From positions 1-38,479 of the forward strand of contig JABFRF010000055.1 of assembly GCA_013141315.1 (NCBI GenBank): 38,479 nt of DNA. The letters run 5' to 3'. Within the stretch, counting starts at the first letter, position 1, and each line of letters opens with the position of its first letter. A program made the translations under genes and the position numbers. Source of the DNA: Gallionella sp. (GTDB lineage Bacteria; Pseudomonadota; Gammaproteobacteria; Burkholderiales; Gallionellaceae). Positions 1-9,225 of the stretch are shown piece by piece. The notes under the pieces were generated by a model. It was not told the DNA's origin and made no database searches. It worked only from the letters and a program-made list of their open reading frames with translations.

Positions 1-618
1 GATAACAGCAAAGCCGCGCTACAGGGACGTGAATTATTTTGGGTGGACAACGCGGTCGACTTGTTCTTTTTGCAGATACAAGGTTCGGGCCGCATTGAGT
101 TACCAGACGGTAGCTTGATGAAGGTGGGTTACGCCGATCAGAACGGACATCCTTATACTTCCATCGGAAAGAAGTTGGTGGAAGCGGGCGCGATGAAGCT
201 GGAAGAAGTGTCAATGCAAGGCATCAAAAAATGGGCGGCGCGCCACCCTGAAAAGTTGGATGCCATGCTGGAAAAAAATGCCAGTTATGTATTTTTCCGT
301 GAATTCCCTAATGATTTATCTGCTCCGTTGGGCGCGCTGGGCGTGCCATTGACTGAGGAATATAGCATCGCAGTGGACACGCGAACGATTCCCCTCGGCT
401 CACCCGTTTTTCTTGCGACGACCTATCCCGACACGGCGCAACCCTTAAATCGCTTGATGATGGCGCAAGATGTCGGCGGCGCAATCAGAGGCCCGGTGCG
501 TGCGGATTTTTTCTGGGGCTTTGGCGAGCAAGCGGGAATGCAGGCGGGTAAGATGAAGCAGAAGGGTCAAATGTGGGTGTTGTTTCCCAAAGGTGCAGAG
601 CCTGTCATGGCACCCTAA
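1..618 (+). CDS. mltA: Membrane-bound lytic murein transglycosylase A (MltA), C-terminal part, truncated by window start
   Basis: Frame 1 is open from base 1 (DNSKAALQGRELFWVDNAVDLFFLQIQGSGRIELPDG...). Motifs DLFFLQIQGSGR, VDTRTIPLGSPVF and MMAQDVGGAIRGPVRADFFWGFG are typical of MltA/3D domains. Confidence 0.93.
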   Translation, partial: DNSKAALQGRELFWVDNAVDLFFLQIQGSGRIELPDGSLMKVGYADQNGHPYTSIGKKLVEAGAMKLEEVSMQGIKKWAARHPEKLDAMLEKNASYVFFREFPNDLSAPLGALGVPLTEEYSIAVDTRTIPLGSPVFLATTYPDTAQPLNRLMMAQDVGGAIRGPVRADFFWGFGEQAGMQAGKMKQKGQMWVLFPKGAEPVMAP

Positions 619-625
619 GCGTTGA

Positions 626-1876
626 TTAAGTCTGTTTGATCACAACCGTATGACTTTCTCCGACTAGATGCTTTATAGCGCTGGCACGCACCCGTTGAAC
701 TGAGGCGGCAATGGCTGAATTATCATTACATTGTTTAGCTATTTCGCCCACGTCAACCGCCCTCGCCACAGCTAACAGCTGTAATAAATATTCCGCTTGC
801 GGGTAGTCATCCTGTTCATGGCCAGTTCGTCCGCGTGCATCGGATGCGCAAACTTGTAGTAATTGCGTAAAGCGTTCAGGTCTGCGCCACGCATCGGCTG
901 ATTGAAATAATTTGATGATAGTTTCGGCGCGCAGTTCGTTGGCGCGATGAATGTCGCCGTGATAGCGAGCAGCTAATAAAGCGAGGTCACGACATTCGCT
1001 GGGTACTCTCAAACGTTGTGATAGTTTTTTGACTAGCTCAACGCTGCGCGATTCGTGTCCGATGTGGCGCGGCAATATATCTTTGGGGGTGGTGGCTTTG
1101 CCTAGATCGTGGGTCAGTGCGGCGAAACGAACTTCCAGTGCGTAATCGTGTTGCGCTGCGTCATCGACCACCATCATGGTGTGGATGCCGCAATCAATTT
1201 CAGGGTGATGTTTTTCAGGTTGTGGCACGCCGAATAATGCATCGACTTCGGGGATTATTTTAGCCAACGCATCGCAGCTACGCAGTGTCTCAAAAAATCG
1301 CGAGGGATTTTTTTCCATCAGGCCACGCGCCAATTCTTGCCACACGCGCTCTGCCACCAAGGCATCAACTTCGCCGTTGTTCACCATGTCGCGCATCAAC
1401 ACTAATGTTTCTGGTGCGATGCTGAAATCAAACCGTGCCGCAAAGCGCGCTGCGCGTAAAATTCGTACGGGGTCTTCATTAAACGCTGCGCTGACGTGAC
1501 GTAAAACTCCAGCGCGCAAATCGGTGATGCCGTTATGGGGATCGATTAAATTTCCCTCATCATCTTGCGCAATAGCGTTGATGGTGAAATCTCGTCGCAG
1601 TAAATCTTGTTCTAGTGTGACATCGGCTGCGGCATATACGGCGAAACCTTGGTAACCCCGCGCAGTCTTGCGCTCGGTGCGCGCTAAGGCATATTCCTCA
1701 TGGGTTTTGGGATGCAGAAAAACTGGGAAATCTTTCCCGACGGGCTGAAAGCCTTGCGCCACCATATCTTCCGGTGTGCTGCCAACTACAACCCAATCAT
1801 GGTCTTGCACGGGCAAACCGAGTAGGCGGTCGCGTACCGCACCACCGACACAATAAATTTTGACCTCATTTTTCAT
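626..1876 (-). CDS. cca: Multifunctional CCA tRNA nucleotidyltransferase
   Basis: 416 aa; YCVGGAVRDRLLGLPVQDHDWVVVGSTPEDM, RRDFTINAIA, HD-domain HDLGKATTP. Confidence 0.95.
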   Translation of the reverse strand: MKNEVKIYCVGGAVRDRLLGLPVQDHDWVVVGSTPEDMVAQGFQPVGKDFPVFLHPKTHEEYALARTERKTARGYQGFAVYAAADVTLEQDLLRRDFTINAIAQDDEGNLIDPHNGITDLRAGVLRHVSAAFNEDPVRILRAARFAARFDFSIAPETLVLMRDMVNNGEVDALVAERVWQELARGLMEKNPSRFFETLRSCDALAKIIPEVDALFGVPQPEKHHPEIDCGIHTMMVVDDAAQHDYALEVRFAALTHDLGKATTPKDILPRHIGHESRSVELVKKLSQRLRVPSECRDLALLAARYHGDIHRANELRAETIIKLFQSADAWRRPERFTQLLQVCASDARGRTGHEQDDYPQAEYLLQLLAVARAVDVGEIAKQCNDNSAIAASVQRVRASAIKHLVGESHTVVIKQT

Positions 1877-3995
1877 CGGGGACAGGTTGCTGATTTTCTA
1901 AGCTCTTACCCGCGATGACCCCCATGCGCTGCTTGAGCGAACGCGGAGCAGCGCCAAATTGATACGCGTAATACAGGGTGTTGCTCATCACTTTTTTCAC
2001 ATAGTCACGCGTTTCATCAAAGGGAATTGACTCAGCGTAAATCGCGCCTTCCAAAGGCTGACTGCCGCGCCATTGCCGTGCCCTACCTGGGCCAGCGTTG
2101 TAGGCGGCGGAAGCCAACACGGGACTATCATCAAATTGGGCAAGCACGGTTTTCATGTAATAGGTGCCGAGTTTTAAATTGGTATCCAGTTGATGAATCA
2201 GCTCGTTACGGTAGCTTTTCAAACCCAATCTTTTAGCGACCCAACGTGCTGTCGCCGGCATGATCTGCATTAAGCCAGCCGCACCGACATTTGATCTGGC
2301 ATGCGTCACAAAACGACTTTCCTGACGCATCAGACCATACACCCACGCTTCGTCCAGCCCATTATCGCGGATGTGTCCTTGCAATGCATCACGATATGGC
2401 GCAAGAAAACGCATACTAAAATCATGTACGTTTACGGTCTTCTCCGCTGCACCGATTGCACGATCATACATCTCGTTGCTCCGCGCAACTTCGGCGGCAG
2501 TGAGCAATTCACGGTCATTAAAATTACGCAACATCCAACGCCATTCTTCCAAAGCATCCGTGCCTAACGACATCCGATACAACGCCAATGTGCGCTGCAC
2601 GCCTGGCAACTGCATCATCTCTGAAACGGCTTCTTTGCTAGGTTTGTAGCTAGGTGTTGCTGCGCTCATCACGGGTGTGCTGCCCAATTCATCCGTGGCC
2701 AATTGCCCATAAAAATTATATTCGGTGCTTAACGGTGCAAATAAATTACGCGCTTCGATTGGGCTGCCCAACTTTTGCAACGCACGTGCTTTCCAATAAC
2801 GCCACGCACCCTCTTTCTGTTGCTGCACGGACATTTGGTTGATGCTCACTAACACATCAGGCCAGTCTTGAGCACGCAAGGCCATGCGTACTCTCCATGC
2901 CGACTGAAGCTCACTTAAAGGCGCGTCTTCCGCCAGCTTGTACCATTGCAAAGCCCGATCATCCAACTTACGCGCCGCTTCAAAAGCTAGCCAGCTATAA
3001 AAGTATTGTTGTTCATTGGCGGGGAAATACGCCGCAAGTTTTGCCCAGTGATATGACGCTAAATCTGACGATTGCTTTGACAAACGTTGCAATGCGAATA
3101 GCGCAACCACACGCTGACCTTGTGTCGCCAGTGCCGGATGCGCTTTAGAGATAATTGGAGCGGCAGCAACATCACTGGTAACTGGGGCCTTAGTCAAACC
3201 ACAATCCGTCAAATTAGATAGAACATTGCCACAATCCGTTGTGGCTTTTTTCGCATCATCAGCAACGGCGTGGTTCGCTGCTTCCGACATAGCCGCATTC
3301 GGTATCGTTGTGGGTGCTTTATGAATTTCAAGTTCCAACTTATCCAAGTAACGGTCTGCATCTCTTGCCGCACTATCCAATGCTAGCTGCGACACTGCAT
3401 ACTTACCTGTCAATTTCGCCGCAAGTTGTTTTGCCAGCGAGACATTGCCCGCCTCTAACGCCAAATGCATACGCTCATCAATATCCCTTTCACTGATGAC
3501 ACCCGCAGCGATTGCCGCATCAAACGGAATACCACAGCTTTCCGGCTGACCTTTGCCAGTGAACCATAATCCATGCGCATCCCGCAGGGCAATGTCCGTA
3601 TGATTGCGAAGCTTGGATTGCAGTAGGTAACAGGTTAACTCGGTATCCTCATTCAATACACGCGGGTATTCGGTATCAAATAAATCCCACTGTTGTTTTT
3701 TGCCAAGCTGCTTGAGCCAGTCAATACGCAAGCGATTGACCATTGGCGTATCTTCTGGACGGGCTAAAAATTGCTTGATTGTCGCCACATCAGCTTTTTC
3801 CAAATCCAACTTTAATTGGTAGTAGTTGACGTAAACTTCCAACGGGGATTTGTTAAGTCGCTGGGCAAACTGAGCCAATTTTTTGGCATTGCCAACACGA
3901 AAGGCATCGCGTGCCGCTAAAAAATCTGCATCATCGTTTGCATAAACGGACGTACTGATGAGTAACAAATAACACACTAACAATCTCATCCGCAC
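1866..3995 (-). CDS. slt: Soluble lytic murein transglycosylase
   Basis: 709 aa; signal peptide, alpha-superhelical N-terminus, C-terminal SLT domain (GLMRQESRFVTHARSNVGAAGLMQIMPATA, LASAAYNAGPGRARQWR). Overlaps the cca start by 11 nt. Confidence 0.93.
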   Translation of the reverse strand: MRMRLLVCYLLLISTSVYANDDADFLAARDAFRVGNAKKLAQFAQRLNKSPLEVYVNYYQLKLDLEKADVATIKQFLARPEDTPMVNRLRIDWLKQLGKKQQWDLFDTEYPRVLNEDTELTCYLLQSKLRNHTDIALRDAHGLWFTGKGQPESCGIPFDAAIAAGVISERDIDERMHLALEAGNVSLAKQLAAKLTGKYAVSQLALDSAARDADRYLDKLELEIHKAPTTIPNAAMSEAANHAVADDAKKATTDCGNVLSNLTDCGLTKAPVTSDVAAAPIISKAHPALATQGQRVVALFALQRLSKQSSDLASYHWAKLAAYFPANEQQYFYSWLAFEAARKLDDRALQWYKLAEDAPLSELQSAWRVRMALRAQDWPDVLVSINQMSVQQQKEGAWRYWKARALQKLGSPIEARNLFAPLSTEYNFYGQLATDELGSTPVMSAATPSYKPSKEAVSEMMQLPGVQRTLALYRMSLGTDALEEWRWMLRNFNDRELLTAAEVARSNEMYDRAIGAAEKTVNVHDFSMRFLAPYRDALQGHIRDNGLDEAWVYGLMRQESRFVTHARSNVGAAGLMQIMPATARWVAKRLGLKSYRNELIHQLDTNLKLGTYYMKTVLAQFDDSPVLASAAYNAGPGRARQWRGSQPLEGAIYAESIPFDETRDYVKKVMSNTLYYAYQFGAAPRSLKQRMGVIAGKSLENQQPVPDEK

Positions 3996-4019
3996 GCATA
4001 GACCTTTCTTTTGTTTGAT

Positions 4020-4577
4020 TTAACTGCGGATGATTTTACCATCTGACCATGCTCGGATGGCTGATGGTTTTTTTCGTACACCTACTTTGCCGCCTAACAC
4101 CCATACTTGATGGCCGAATAGGCGTCGACATTCTGAGTAAGTTTTTGCAGGGCGTTTACCGCTGCGATTTGCACTGGTAGAAACCAGTGCGTGTCGCACA
4201 CCTTTGCATAGCTGTGCCGCAGATTGAAATGCGGTGAGACGGATTGCCAATGTGTGATGCATGCCACGCAAGCAACGCTGTGTTGAGGTTAGGGCAGGCA
4301 TTAAATAGGTGGTTACTTGCGCGCCACCTTCTGCCAGAATTGATTGCTGTTTGGCATTCAGCGGCTGTATAAAGTTTTTTACCTGCTGATAATTTGCCGC
4401 AATGAGAATCAAACCCTTGCGTTGCGGACGTTGTTTTAGCTTGAGCAAATTCCGCACAGCTTGATAATTATTAGGGTCGCAACCCAAACCGTAACAAGAC
4501 TCAGTGGGGTAGGCAATCAGTCCGCCGCGCTTGAGGTGACTGGCGATTGCCCGATATGAGGCATCCTGACGATGCAA
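4020..4577 (-). CDS. tsaC: L-threonylcarbamoyladenylate synthase (TsaC/YrdC family)
   Basis: 185 aa; GGLIAYPTESCYGLGCDP, KQRPQRKGLILIA, LVSTSANRSGKRPAKT. Apparent TTG start directly abuts the purD stop. Confidence 0.9.
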   Translation of the reverse strand: MHRQDASYRAIASHLKRGGLIAYPTESCYGLGCDPNNYQAVRNLLKLKQRPQRKGLILIAANYQQVKNFIQPLNAKQQSILAEGGAQVTTYLMPALTSTQRCLRGMHHTLAIRLTAFQSAAQLCKGVRHALVSTSANRSGKRPAKTYSECRRLFGHQVWVLGGKVGVRKKPSAIRAWSDGKIIRS

Positions 4578-5855
4578 TTATCTTTTACGTCCTATGGCTT
4601 TATGACCAATATCGCGGCGCATTTGACATCCGTCAAAATGAATCGTGGCGGCAATCTCATAAGCACGCCGTTGCGCCGCCTTGACCGTATCCCCCAATGC
4701 AGTCACACATAACACACGTCCACCCGTGGTGACCACTTGTCCATCGCGTAGCCCCGTTGCAGCATGAAACACATGCGCATCCACTGAGGCGCGATTTGGC
4801 AAGCCGGTAATCACATCGCCCTTGCGCGGTGTGTCGGGGTAATTCGCTGCTGCCATAACGATACCCAGTGCGGTACGTCTATCCCACTCGACTTCAACTT
4901 TATCGAGTGTGCCGTTTATCGAATGTTCGACGATGTGCAGGAAATTGGTCTTGAGCCGCAGCATAATTGGCTGGGTTTCTGGATCACCCATGCGGCAATT
5001 AAATTCCAACACCTTGATGCCACCATCAGGTGAAATCATCAGACCCGCATAGAGAAACCCCGTATAGGTAATGCCTTCACTTTCCATGCCCTGTACAGTT
5101 GGCATGATGACTTCACGCAATGCGCGCGCATGAATTTCTGGAGTTACAACTGGCGCAGGGGAGTATGCACCCATGCCGCCTGTATTCGGGCCAAGATCGC
5201 CATCCAGTAAGCGTTTATGGTCTTGACTGGTCGCTAATGGCAATACATTTTTGCCATCCACCATCACGATGAAGCTGGCTTCCTCGCCAGTCAAAAATTC
5301 TTCGATCACCACTCGCGCGCCGGCATCACCCAGCTTGTTGTCGGACAGCATCATGTCGATGGCGGCGAACGCTTCGTCGTTGCTCATGGCAACCACTACA
5401 CCTTTACCTGCTGCTAGGCCATCTGCTTTAACGACGATAGGTGCGCCATGTTTTTCGACATAAGCACGCGCTGCGGCAATGTCGTTAAACGTTTCAAAAA
5501 AAGCAGTGGGTATGTTGTGCCGCGTCATAAAGCGCTTAGCGAAATCTTTGGAAGATTCCAACTGCGCTGCCGCTTTAGTCGGGCCGAATATCTTCAACCC
5601 TGCCGCGCGGAAAGCATCTACAACACCCGCCGCCAAAGGGGCTTCAGGCCCAACCACAGTCAGATATATCTCTTCCCGTTGCGCAAATGCCAGCAGCTCA
5701 TCAACATTATTAAGCGCGACATTTTCCAAACCGTCTTCCAATGCCGTTCCGGCATTACCCGGTGCGACATATACTTTTTGAACCTTGACGTTCTGCGCCA
5801 AACGCCATGCCAGCGCATGTTCACGACCACCACCACCGATTACTAAAATTTTCAT
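4578..5855 (-). CDS. purD: Phosphoribosylamine--glycine ligase
   Basis: 425 aa; MKILVIGGGGREHALAWRLAQ, GPEAPLAAGVVDAF, VKADGLAAGKGV, EFNCRMGDPETQ. Confidence 0.97.
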   Translation of the reverse strand: MKILVIGGGGREHALAWRLAQNVKVQKVYVAPGNAGTALEDGLENVALNNVDELLAFAQREEIYLTVVGPEAPLAAGVVDAFRAAGLKIFGPTKAAAQLESSKDFAKRFMTRHNIPTAFFETFNDIAAARAYVEKHGAPIVVKADGLAAGKGVVVAMSNDEAFAAIDMMLSDNKLGDAGARVVIEEFLTGEEASFIVMVDGKNVLPLATSQDHKRLLDGDLGPNTGGMGAYSPAPVVTPEIHARALREVIMPTVQGMESEGITYTGFLYAGLMISPDGGIKVLEFNCRMGDPETQPIMLRLKTNFLHIVEHSINGTLDKVEVEWDRRTALGIVMAAANYPDTPRKGDVITGLPNRASVDAHVFHAATGLRDGQVVTTGGRVLCVTALGDTVKAAQRRAYEIAATIHFDGCQMRRDIGHKAIGRKR

Positions 5856-5867
5856 AACAACCTCAAG

Positions 5868-5890
5868 GTAGGGTGGGCAGATTGCCCACC
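5868..5890. repeat. REP-like palindromic repeat unit (GTAGGGTGGGCAGATTGCCCACC)
   Basis: Palindromic core GGTGGGCA..TGCCCACC. A related copy in opposite orientation lies at 6621-6650. Confidence 0.55.
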
Positions 5891-5899
5891 ATTCTCATT

Positions 5900-6286
5900 T
5901 TATTTTCCCACTACACTTAACGCCCACTGATGTGCCAGATCAACCAGTTGTTCCATCTCAGCCAAAGTCATTTTGATATAGGGCGTTTCTTCATAACGCA
6001 AAATCACCGCGAAGGGATTGAGATGACTAAATTGCTCCGGCGGGAAAGGCATCACTACGCGATGTTGCAATAACAAATCGACCAGCTCATCAACGTCATG
6101 TGTTCTGCGAAAAACGATACCGTGATATTCGGCAATCGCCTTCAAACATTTCTCTACAGTTTGTTGTGCAAAAAATCCCGAAGCGGAAATATCCACTTCG
6201 GGGTGCGTTGCCAGCGCGCGAAACGAAGTCATATCGCGCTGCGCCAACACCAGCAAACGGCGTGCCGCTTCAGTGTGCCGAGTCAT
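5900..6286 (-). CDS. HEPN-domain protein (toxin of MNT/HEPN module)
   Basis: 128 aa from ATG at 6286 (MTRHTEAARRLLVLAQRDMTSFRALATHPEVDISASGFFAQQTVEKCLKAIAEYHGIVFRRTHDVDELVDLL...). HEPN-type QQTVEKCLKA and RRTHD motifs. The tracked ORF 5900..6514 includes an implausible upstream extension overlapping MNT. Confidence 0.85.
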   Translation of the reverse strand: MTRHTEAARRLLVLAQRDMTSFRALATHPEVDISASGFFAQQTVEKCLKAIAEYHGIVFRRTHDVDELVDLLLQHRVVMPFPPEQFSHLNPFAVILRYEETPYIKMTLAEMEQLVDLAHQWALSVVGK

Positions 6287-6590
6287 ACAACACCTTGCCT
6301 TCGCGCAACGCCCAATACACCGCTGTAGAACACGCTTGCTGTTGCTGATTAACCTCGGCTTGCGAACACACCAACACATCAGCAGCGATTCGTAACGGAC
6401 GCAACACCTGGCGCAAACGCACCATCTCGCCAAATTTATCCGACAAGGTCGGCTCAACAACCAAGAAATCCAAATCTGATTCTTCACCTGCATCCCCGCG
6501 CGCATACGAACCAAACAAAATGACTCTGGCAGGCTTTGCCGCCTCGCCTAACAATTGAGCGGCTTGCATGATGGTTTGCTGTGAAATCAT
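6270..6590 (-). CDS. Minimal nucleotidyltransferase (MNT) domain protein, antitoxin of MNT/HEPN pair
   Basis: VILFGSYARGDAGEESDLDFLVVEP = GSxxRG..SDxDxxV nucleotidyltransferase motif. ATG at 6590 has upstream AGGTGA. Overlaps the HEPN gene by 17 nt. Confidence 0.85.
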   Translation of the reverse strand: MISQQTIMQAAQLLGEAAKPARVILFGSYARGDAGEESDLDFLVVEPTLSDKFGEMVRLRQVLRPLRIAADVLVCSQAEVNQQQQACSTAVYWALREGKVLYDSAH

Positions 6591-6620
6591 TTGGTCACCT
6601 TTTGCGATAATCCTTGCTAA

Positions 6621-6650
6621 CGTGGGCAACAAAAACTGGCCCGCCCTACG
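6621..6650. repeat. REP-like repeat unit, inverted copy of 5868-5890
   Basis: Reverse complement reads CGTAGGGCGGGCCAGTTTTTGTTGCCCACG, matching the 5868 copy at both ends. Confidence 0.5.
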
Positions 6651-6662
6651 TTTATGAACTCA

Positions 6663-7070
6663 TTATTTTGCCGAACGCCGCAATACTTGAACCGCTGGAG
6701 CGGTGTCATGCTGTGTCGCAATTTTGCAAAATACTTTATCGAACGAAACGAAAACTTCGTCGCCTGCGCTTAATGCCAAATGCATCGCATCGCCAAAATC
6801 CATGCCTGCCTCATACCATTTGATTGCCTGACACACAGCCTCGAACGACTTGGGTTTGAAGTTCGGCAAGCCGAGCAAAGTGCGCAGACTTTGCAAGATT
6901 TGATCCCGACTAAAGTCTTCCGTTTCCAGCACCCAAACCAACTCCAACATCACCGTAATAGGCGCGGTATAAATTTCCGAGCGACTCAGTAATTCGTGAG
7001 CTTGCTTGAACTGCGCCACATCGTCTTTGAGCAGCAAGCGCACCAAGATATTCGTGTCAAGCGCAATCAT
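6663..7070 (-). CDS. PIN-domain toxin (VapC-like)
   Basis: 135 aa; MIALDTNILVRLLLKDD, ELVWVLE, DFGDAMHLALS, acidic PIN residues. Confidence 0.9.
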   Translation of the reverse strand: MIALDTNILVRLLLKDDVAQFKQAHELLSRSEIYTAPITVMLELVWVLETEDFSRDQILQSLRTLLGLPNFKPKSFEAVCQAIKWYEAGMDFGDAMHLALSAGDEVFVSFDKVFCKIATQHDTAPAVQVLRRSAK

Positions 7071-7336
7071 TCGCGTGTCGCCGCGTCGCGCGCCTTCAAC
7101 ATCTTTGCTATTCGCGCACGCGTAATCTGCTCATAGGTTTTTTTCACGCCGCGCCTAGACAACAAACCCGCCGCATCATCTACTGTCGTAACAGGAAACA
7201 TCGGCAAGGGTGTTAGCCGAATCTCATCGCCCACAAAAGAAATTGCAAACTCCGTCCCCACCGCAAGGTGGTGGCTTTTGCGTATCTCATTGGGAATGAC
7301 GAATTGCCCTTTGGTGGAAAGTTTAACGGTTTGCAT
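7067..7336 (-). CDS. AbrB/SpoVT-fold antitoxin (VapB/MazE-like)
   Basis: MQTVKLSTKGQFVIPNEIRKSHHLAVGTEFAISFVGDEIRLTPL; 4-nt overlap with the PIN toxin; GAGGTG upstream of ATG at 7336. Confidence 0.88.
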   Translation of the reverse strand: MQTVKLSTKGQFVIPNEIRKSHHLAVGTEFAISFVGDEIRLTPLPMFPVTTVDDAAGLLSRRGVKKTYEQITRARIAKMLKARDAATRE

Positions 7337-7399
7337 AAACACCTCATTTTGGTAAGTTAGCAAATCTTACCAAGATGGCAAAGAAAATACCATGCTACC

Positions 7400-9169
7400 T
7401 TAGGAAAAATCCCAAACATTGAGTGCCAGCTGCTTAAGATGCCGATGCCTTGTATCAATGTTCGCACTATTCCATTCAGAAAAAGTTGGCAGCAATGATG
7501 CTGTTTTAGCAAAAGCCGAAGCAATCCCAACCGCCTGAGACTGCGTAAGAGATTTAGTCATAAACAGCGCAGATTTTTGGTAATGCGGCTGTTTATCGAT
7601 GAAAAAATCACGTCCAATCGCACAATTGATTGATTGCTCTAATAAAGTCAGGTTACCTAGACGTTGTTTGTAGCTATCGTACATATCAGTCTTATCAAAC
7701 TTTTCTCTTTGCTCAGGCGTTGGCTGATTCGGCAAAATGTGTTCAATGTGATAGCCCCAGTAATGCTCAATTCCAGCGACCTGACACCCTGCCAACCCTT
7801 CAACGTACTGAGCAATTCGGCACAATACAAAACGACTGGCAGTTTTTCTTTCCAAGGACAGCCCATCAATCGACGCTTCTATCCTAGGAAGACGCTTCGC
7901 AATTTCTGGCTGAATCCAAGCCGCCAAGTGGTCACGAAGCAAGCTAATCCTTTGTGGTGTATCTGGTGTCGTCTGAACAAAAGCATACAAAGCTGGAGCT
8001 GCGTTTGAAAAGATAATATCTAATGCCTTAGTTGTTTCTTTGATTAAAACAAAAGCAACAAACAGATTCTCCATTTGCCTTCCCACTTCATCAAGCTCGT
8101 CCTTGTGCAATCCCTCTGTCGCCAGCATGACAATCAAATGTTGACGTGCGCGCGCAGAAAGTTGGTATATGTGAGCTAGATGAGAGCCTGGACTTGCAAC
8201 ATGCTGCTTGTATAACTTTGCTGCCTCAAGCAATTGCTTGGCGTAACCAACTGGATCTTTTGAAATTCCAATAGCATCCTGATGCTCCACAAGCCATTCG
8301 TACAGGTGATCTTCGGTAAGCGGCTTACCATTTTTGCGTGCATCAGGGTAACGTGAAAGGACGAAGTAACGCAGAAAGCGCAATGCCTTCTCACCTTTCT
8401 TCGTTGTTTCTATGGTGTGAACCATATCTTTCCAGATGCCTGTAAGTCGATCAAATTCTTTGCTATCAGCTTGTCGAAATAAAAGATTCTTGAGTAAATC
8501 AAGTGCATTTAGTCCCACACCGCGATCATTAATAGTCTCAAAAATACGCAATGCATCCGCCACGCTGCCAGTCTGAATTCGAACAAGACGCACACGTTTG
8601 GTAAGTGCTGCCTGAAAAGCGCGCAGCTTACCTACATCAGCACCGAATTCCTCCTCCAGAAATTCGTAGGCAGTTGCGTACGCTTCGAGCATATTTTGAG
8701 CTGAATTCGGTAGTTTTTTTGTTGAAGGAAATTGCTCTCCTGATGCAATTCCATTTAGCGCATCACCCGCATCTTCATAAAGTGGCTTAAGCCGAAGGCG
8801 AACACAGGGAATACCATTTTCGTCATCAACTTCATCTTGAATCATTTTCTCCAAGATGTTTAATGACACACGATCTTCTAAATCTTTACGTCGATCACGA
8901 AATGCACATAGTGCAATGAACAGGGAGGTAATCCGTTGTTGCCCATCTATCAATTGAAATACATCGTTCTCTTTGTAAGCAACGATACTGCCAATAAAAT
9001 ATTCAGATTGCGTAGGCGAGCCATTTTCATCAAATAGCGCATCAAGTGCATCTGACAACAATGCTTCAACCTGTGCAGCTTTCCAAACGTACTCCCGCTG
9101 AAACTGAGGTACTTCGTAAAAGTCTTTGAAAACTTCCTCGATAGCAGGGTGCTTAACGTCAAGTTGCAC
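7400..9169 (-). CDS. DUF262 + DUF1524 (HNH-like) protein, GmrSD-type restriction family
   Basis: 589 aa; FQREYVWKAAQVEALLSDAL, QLIDGQQRITSLFIAL (DUF262), C-terminal YHIEHILPNQPTPEQ...QRLGNLTLLEQSIN (DUF1524). GTG start with AAGGAG upstream. Confidence 0.87.
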   Translation of the reverse strand: MQLDVKHPAIEEVFKDFYEVPQFQREYVWKAAQVEALLSDALDALFDENGSPTQSEYFIGSIVAYKENDVFQLIDGQQRITSLFIALCAFRDRRKDLEDRVSLNILEKMIQDEVDDENGIPCVRLRLKPLYEDAGDALNGIASGEQFPSTKKLPNSAQNMLEAYATAYEFLEEEFGADVGKLRAFQAALTKRVRLVRIQTGSVADALRIFETINDRGVGLNALDLLKNLLFRQADSKEFDRLTGIWKDMVHTIETTKKGEKALRFLRYFVLSRYPDARKNGKPLTEDHLYEWLVEHQDAIGISKDPVGYAKQLLEAAKLYKQHVASPGSHLAHIYQLSARARQHLIVMLATEGLHKDELDEVGRQMENLFVAFVLIKETTKALDIIFSNAAPALYAFVQTTPDTPQRISLLRDHLAAWIQPEIAKRLPRIEASIDGLSLERKTASRFVLCRIAQYVEGLAGCQVAGIEHYWGYHIEHILPNQPTPEQREKFDKTDMYDSYKQRLGNLTLLEQSINCAIGRDFFIDKQPHYQKSALFMTKSLTQSQAVGIASAFAKTASLLPTFSEWNSANIDTRHRHLKQLALNVWDFS

Positions 9170-9225
9170 AGAGCTTCTCCTTGTATTTTTTGCTTCAACC
9201 AGAGGAACGTTTTGCCTCGTCTACT

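Noticed and set aside
2027-3496. Plus-strand ORFs opposite slt (2027..2236, 2301..2567, 2371..2649, 2654..2842, 2897..3148, 3308..3496)
   Set aside because: Short, no domains, fully antisense to a clear slt gene.
5900-6514. 204-aa version of the HEPN ORF
   Set aside because: The first ~76 residues (MVRMRAGMQVKNQIW...RCAKARCC) are an out-of-frame reading of the MNT gene; the ATG at 6286 is the plausible start.
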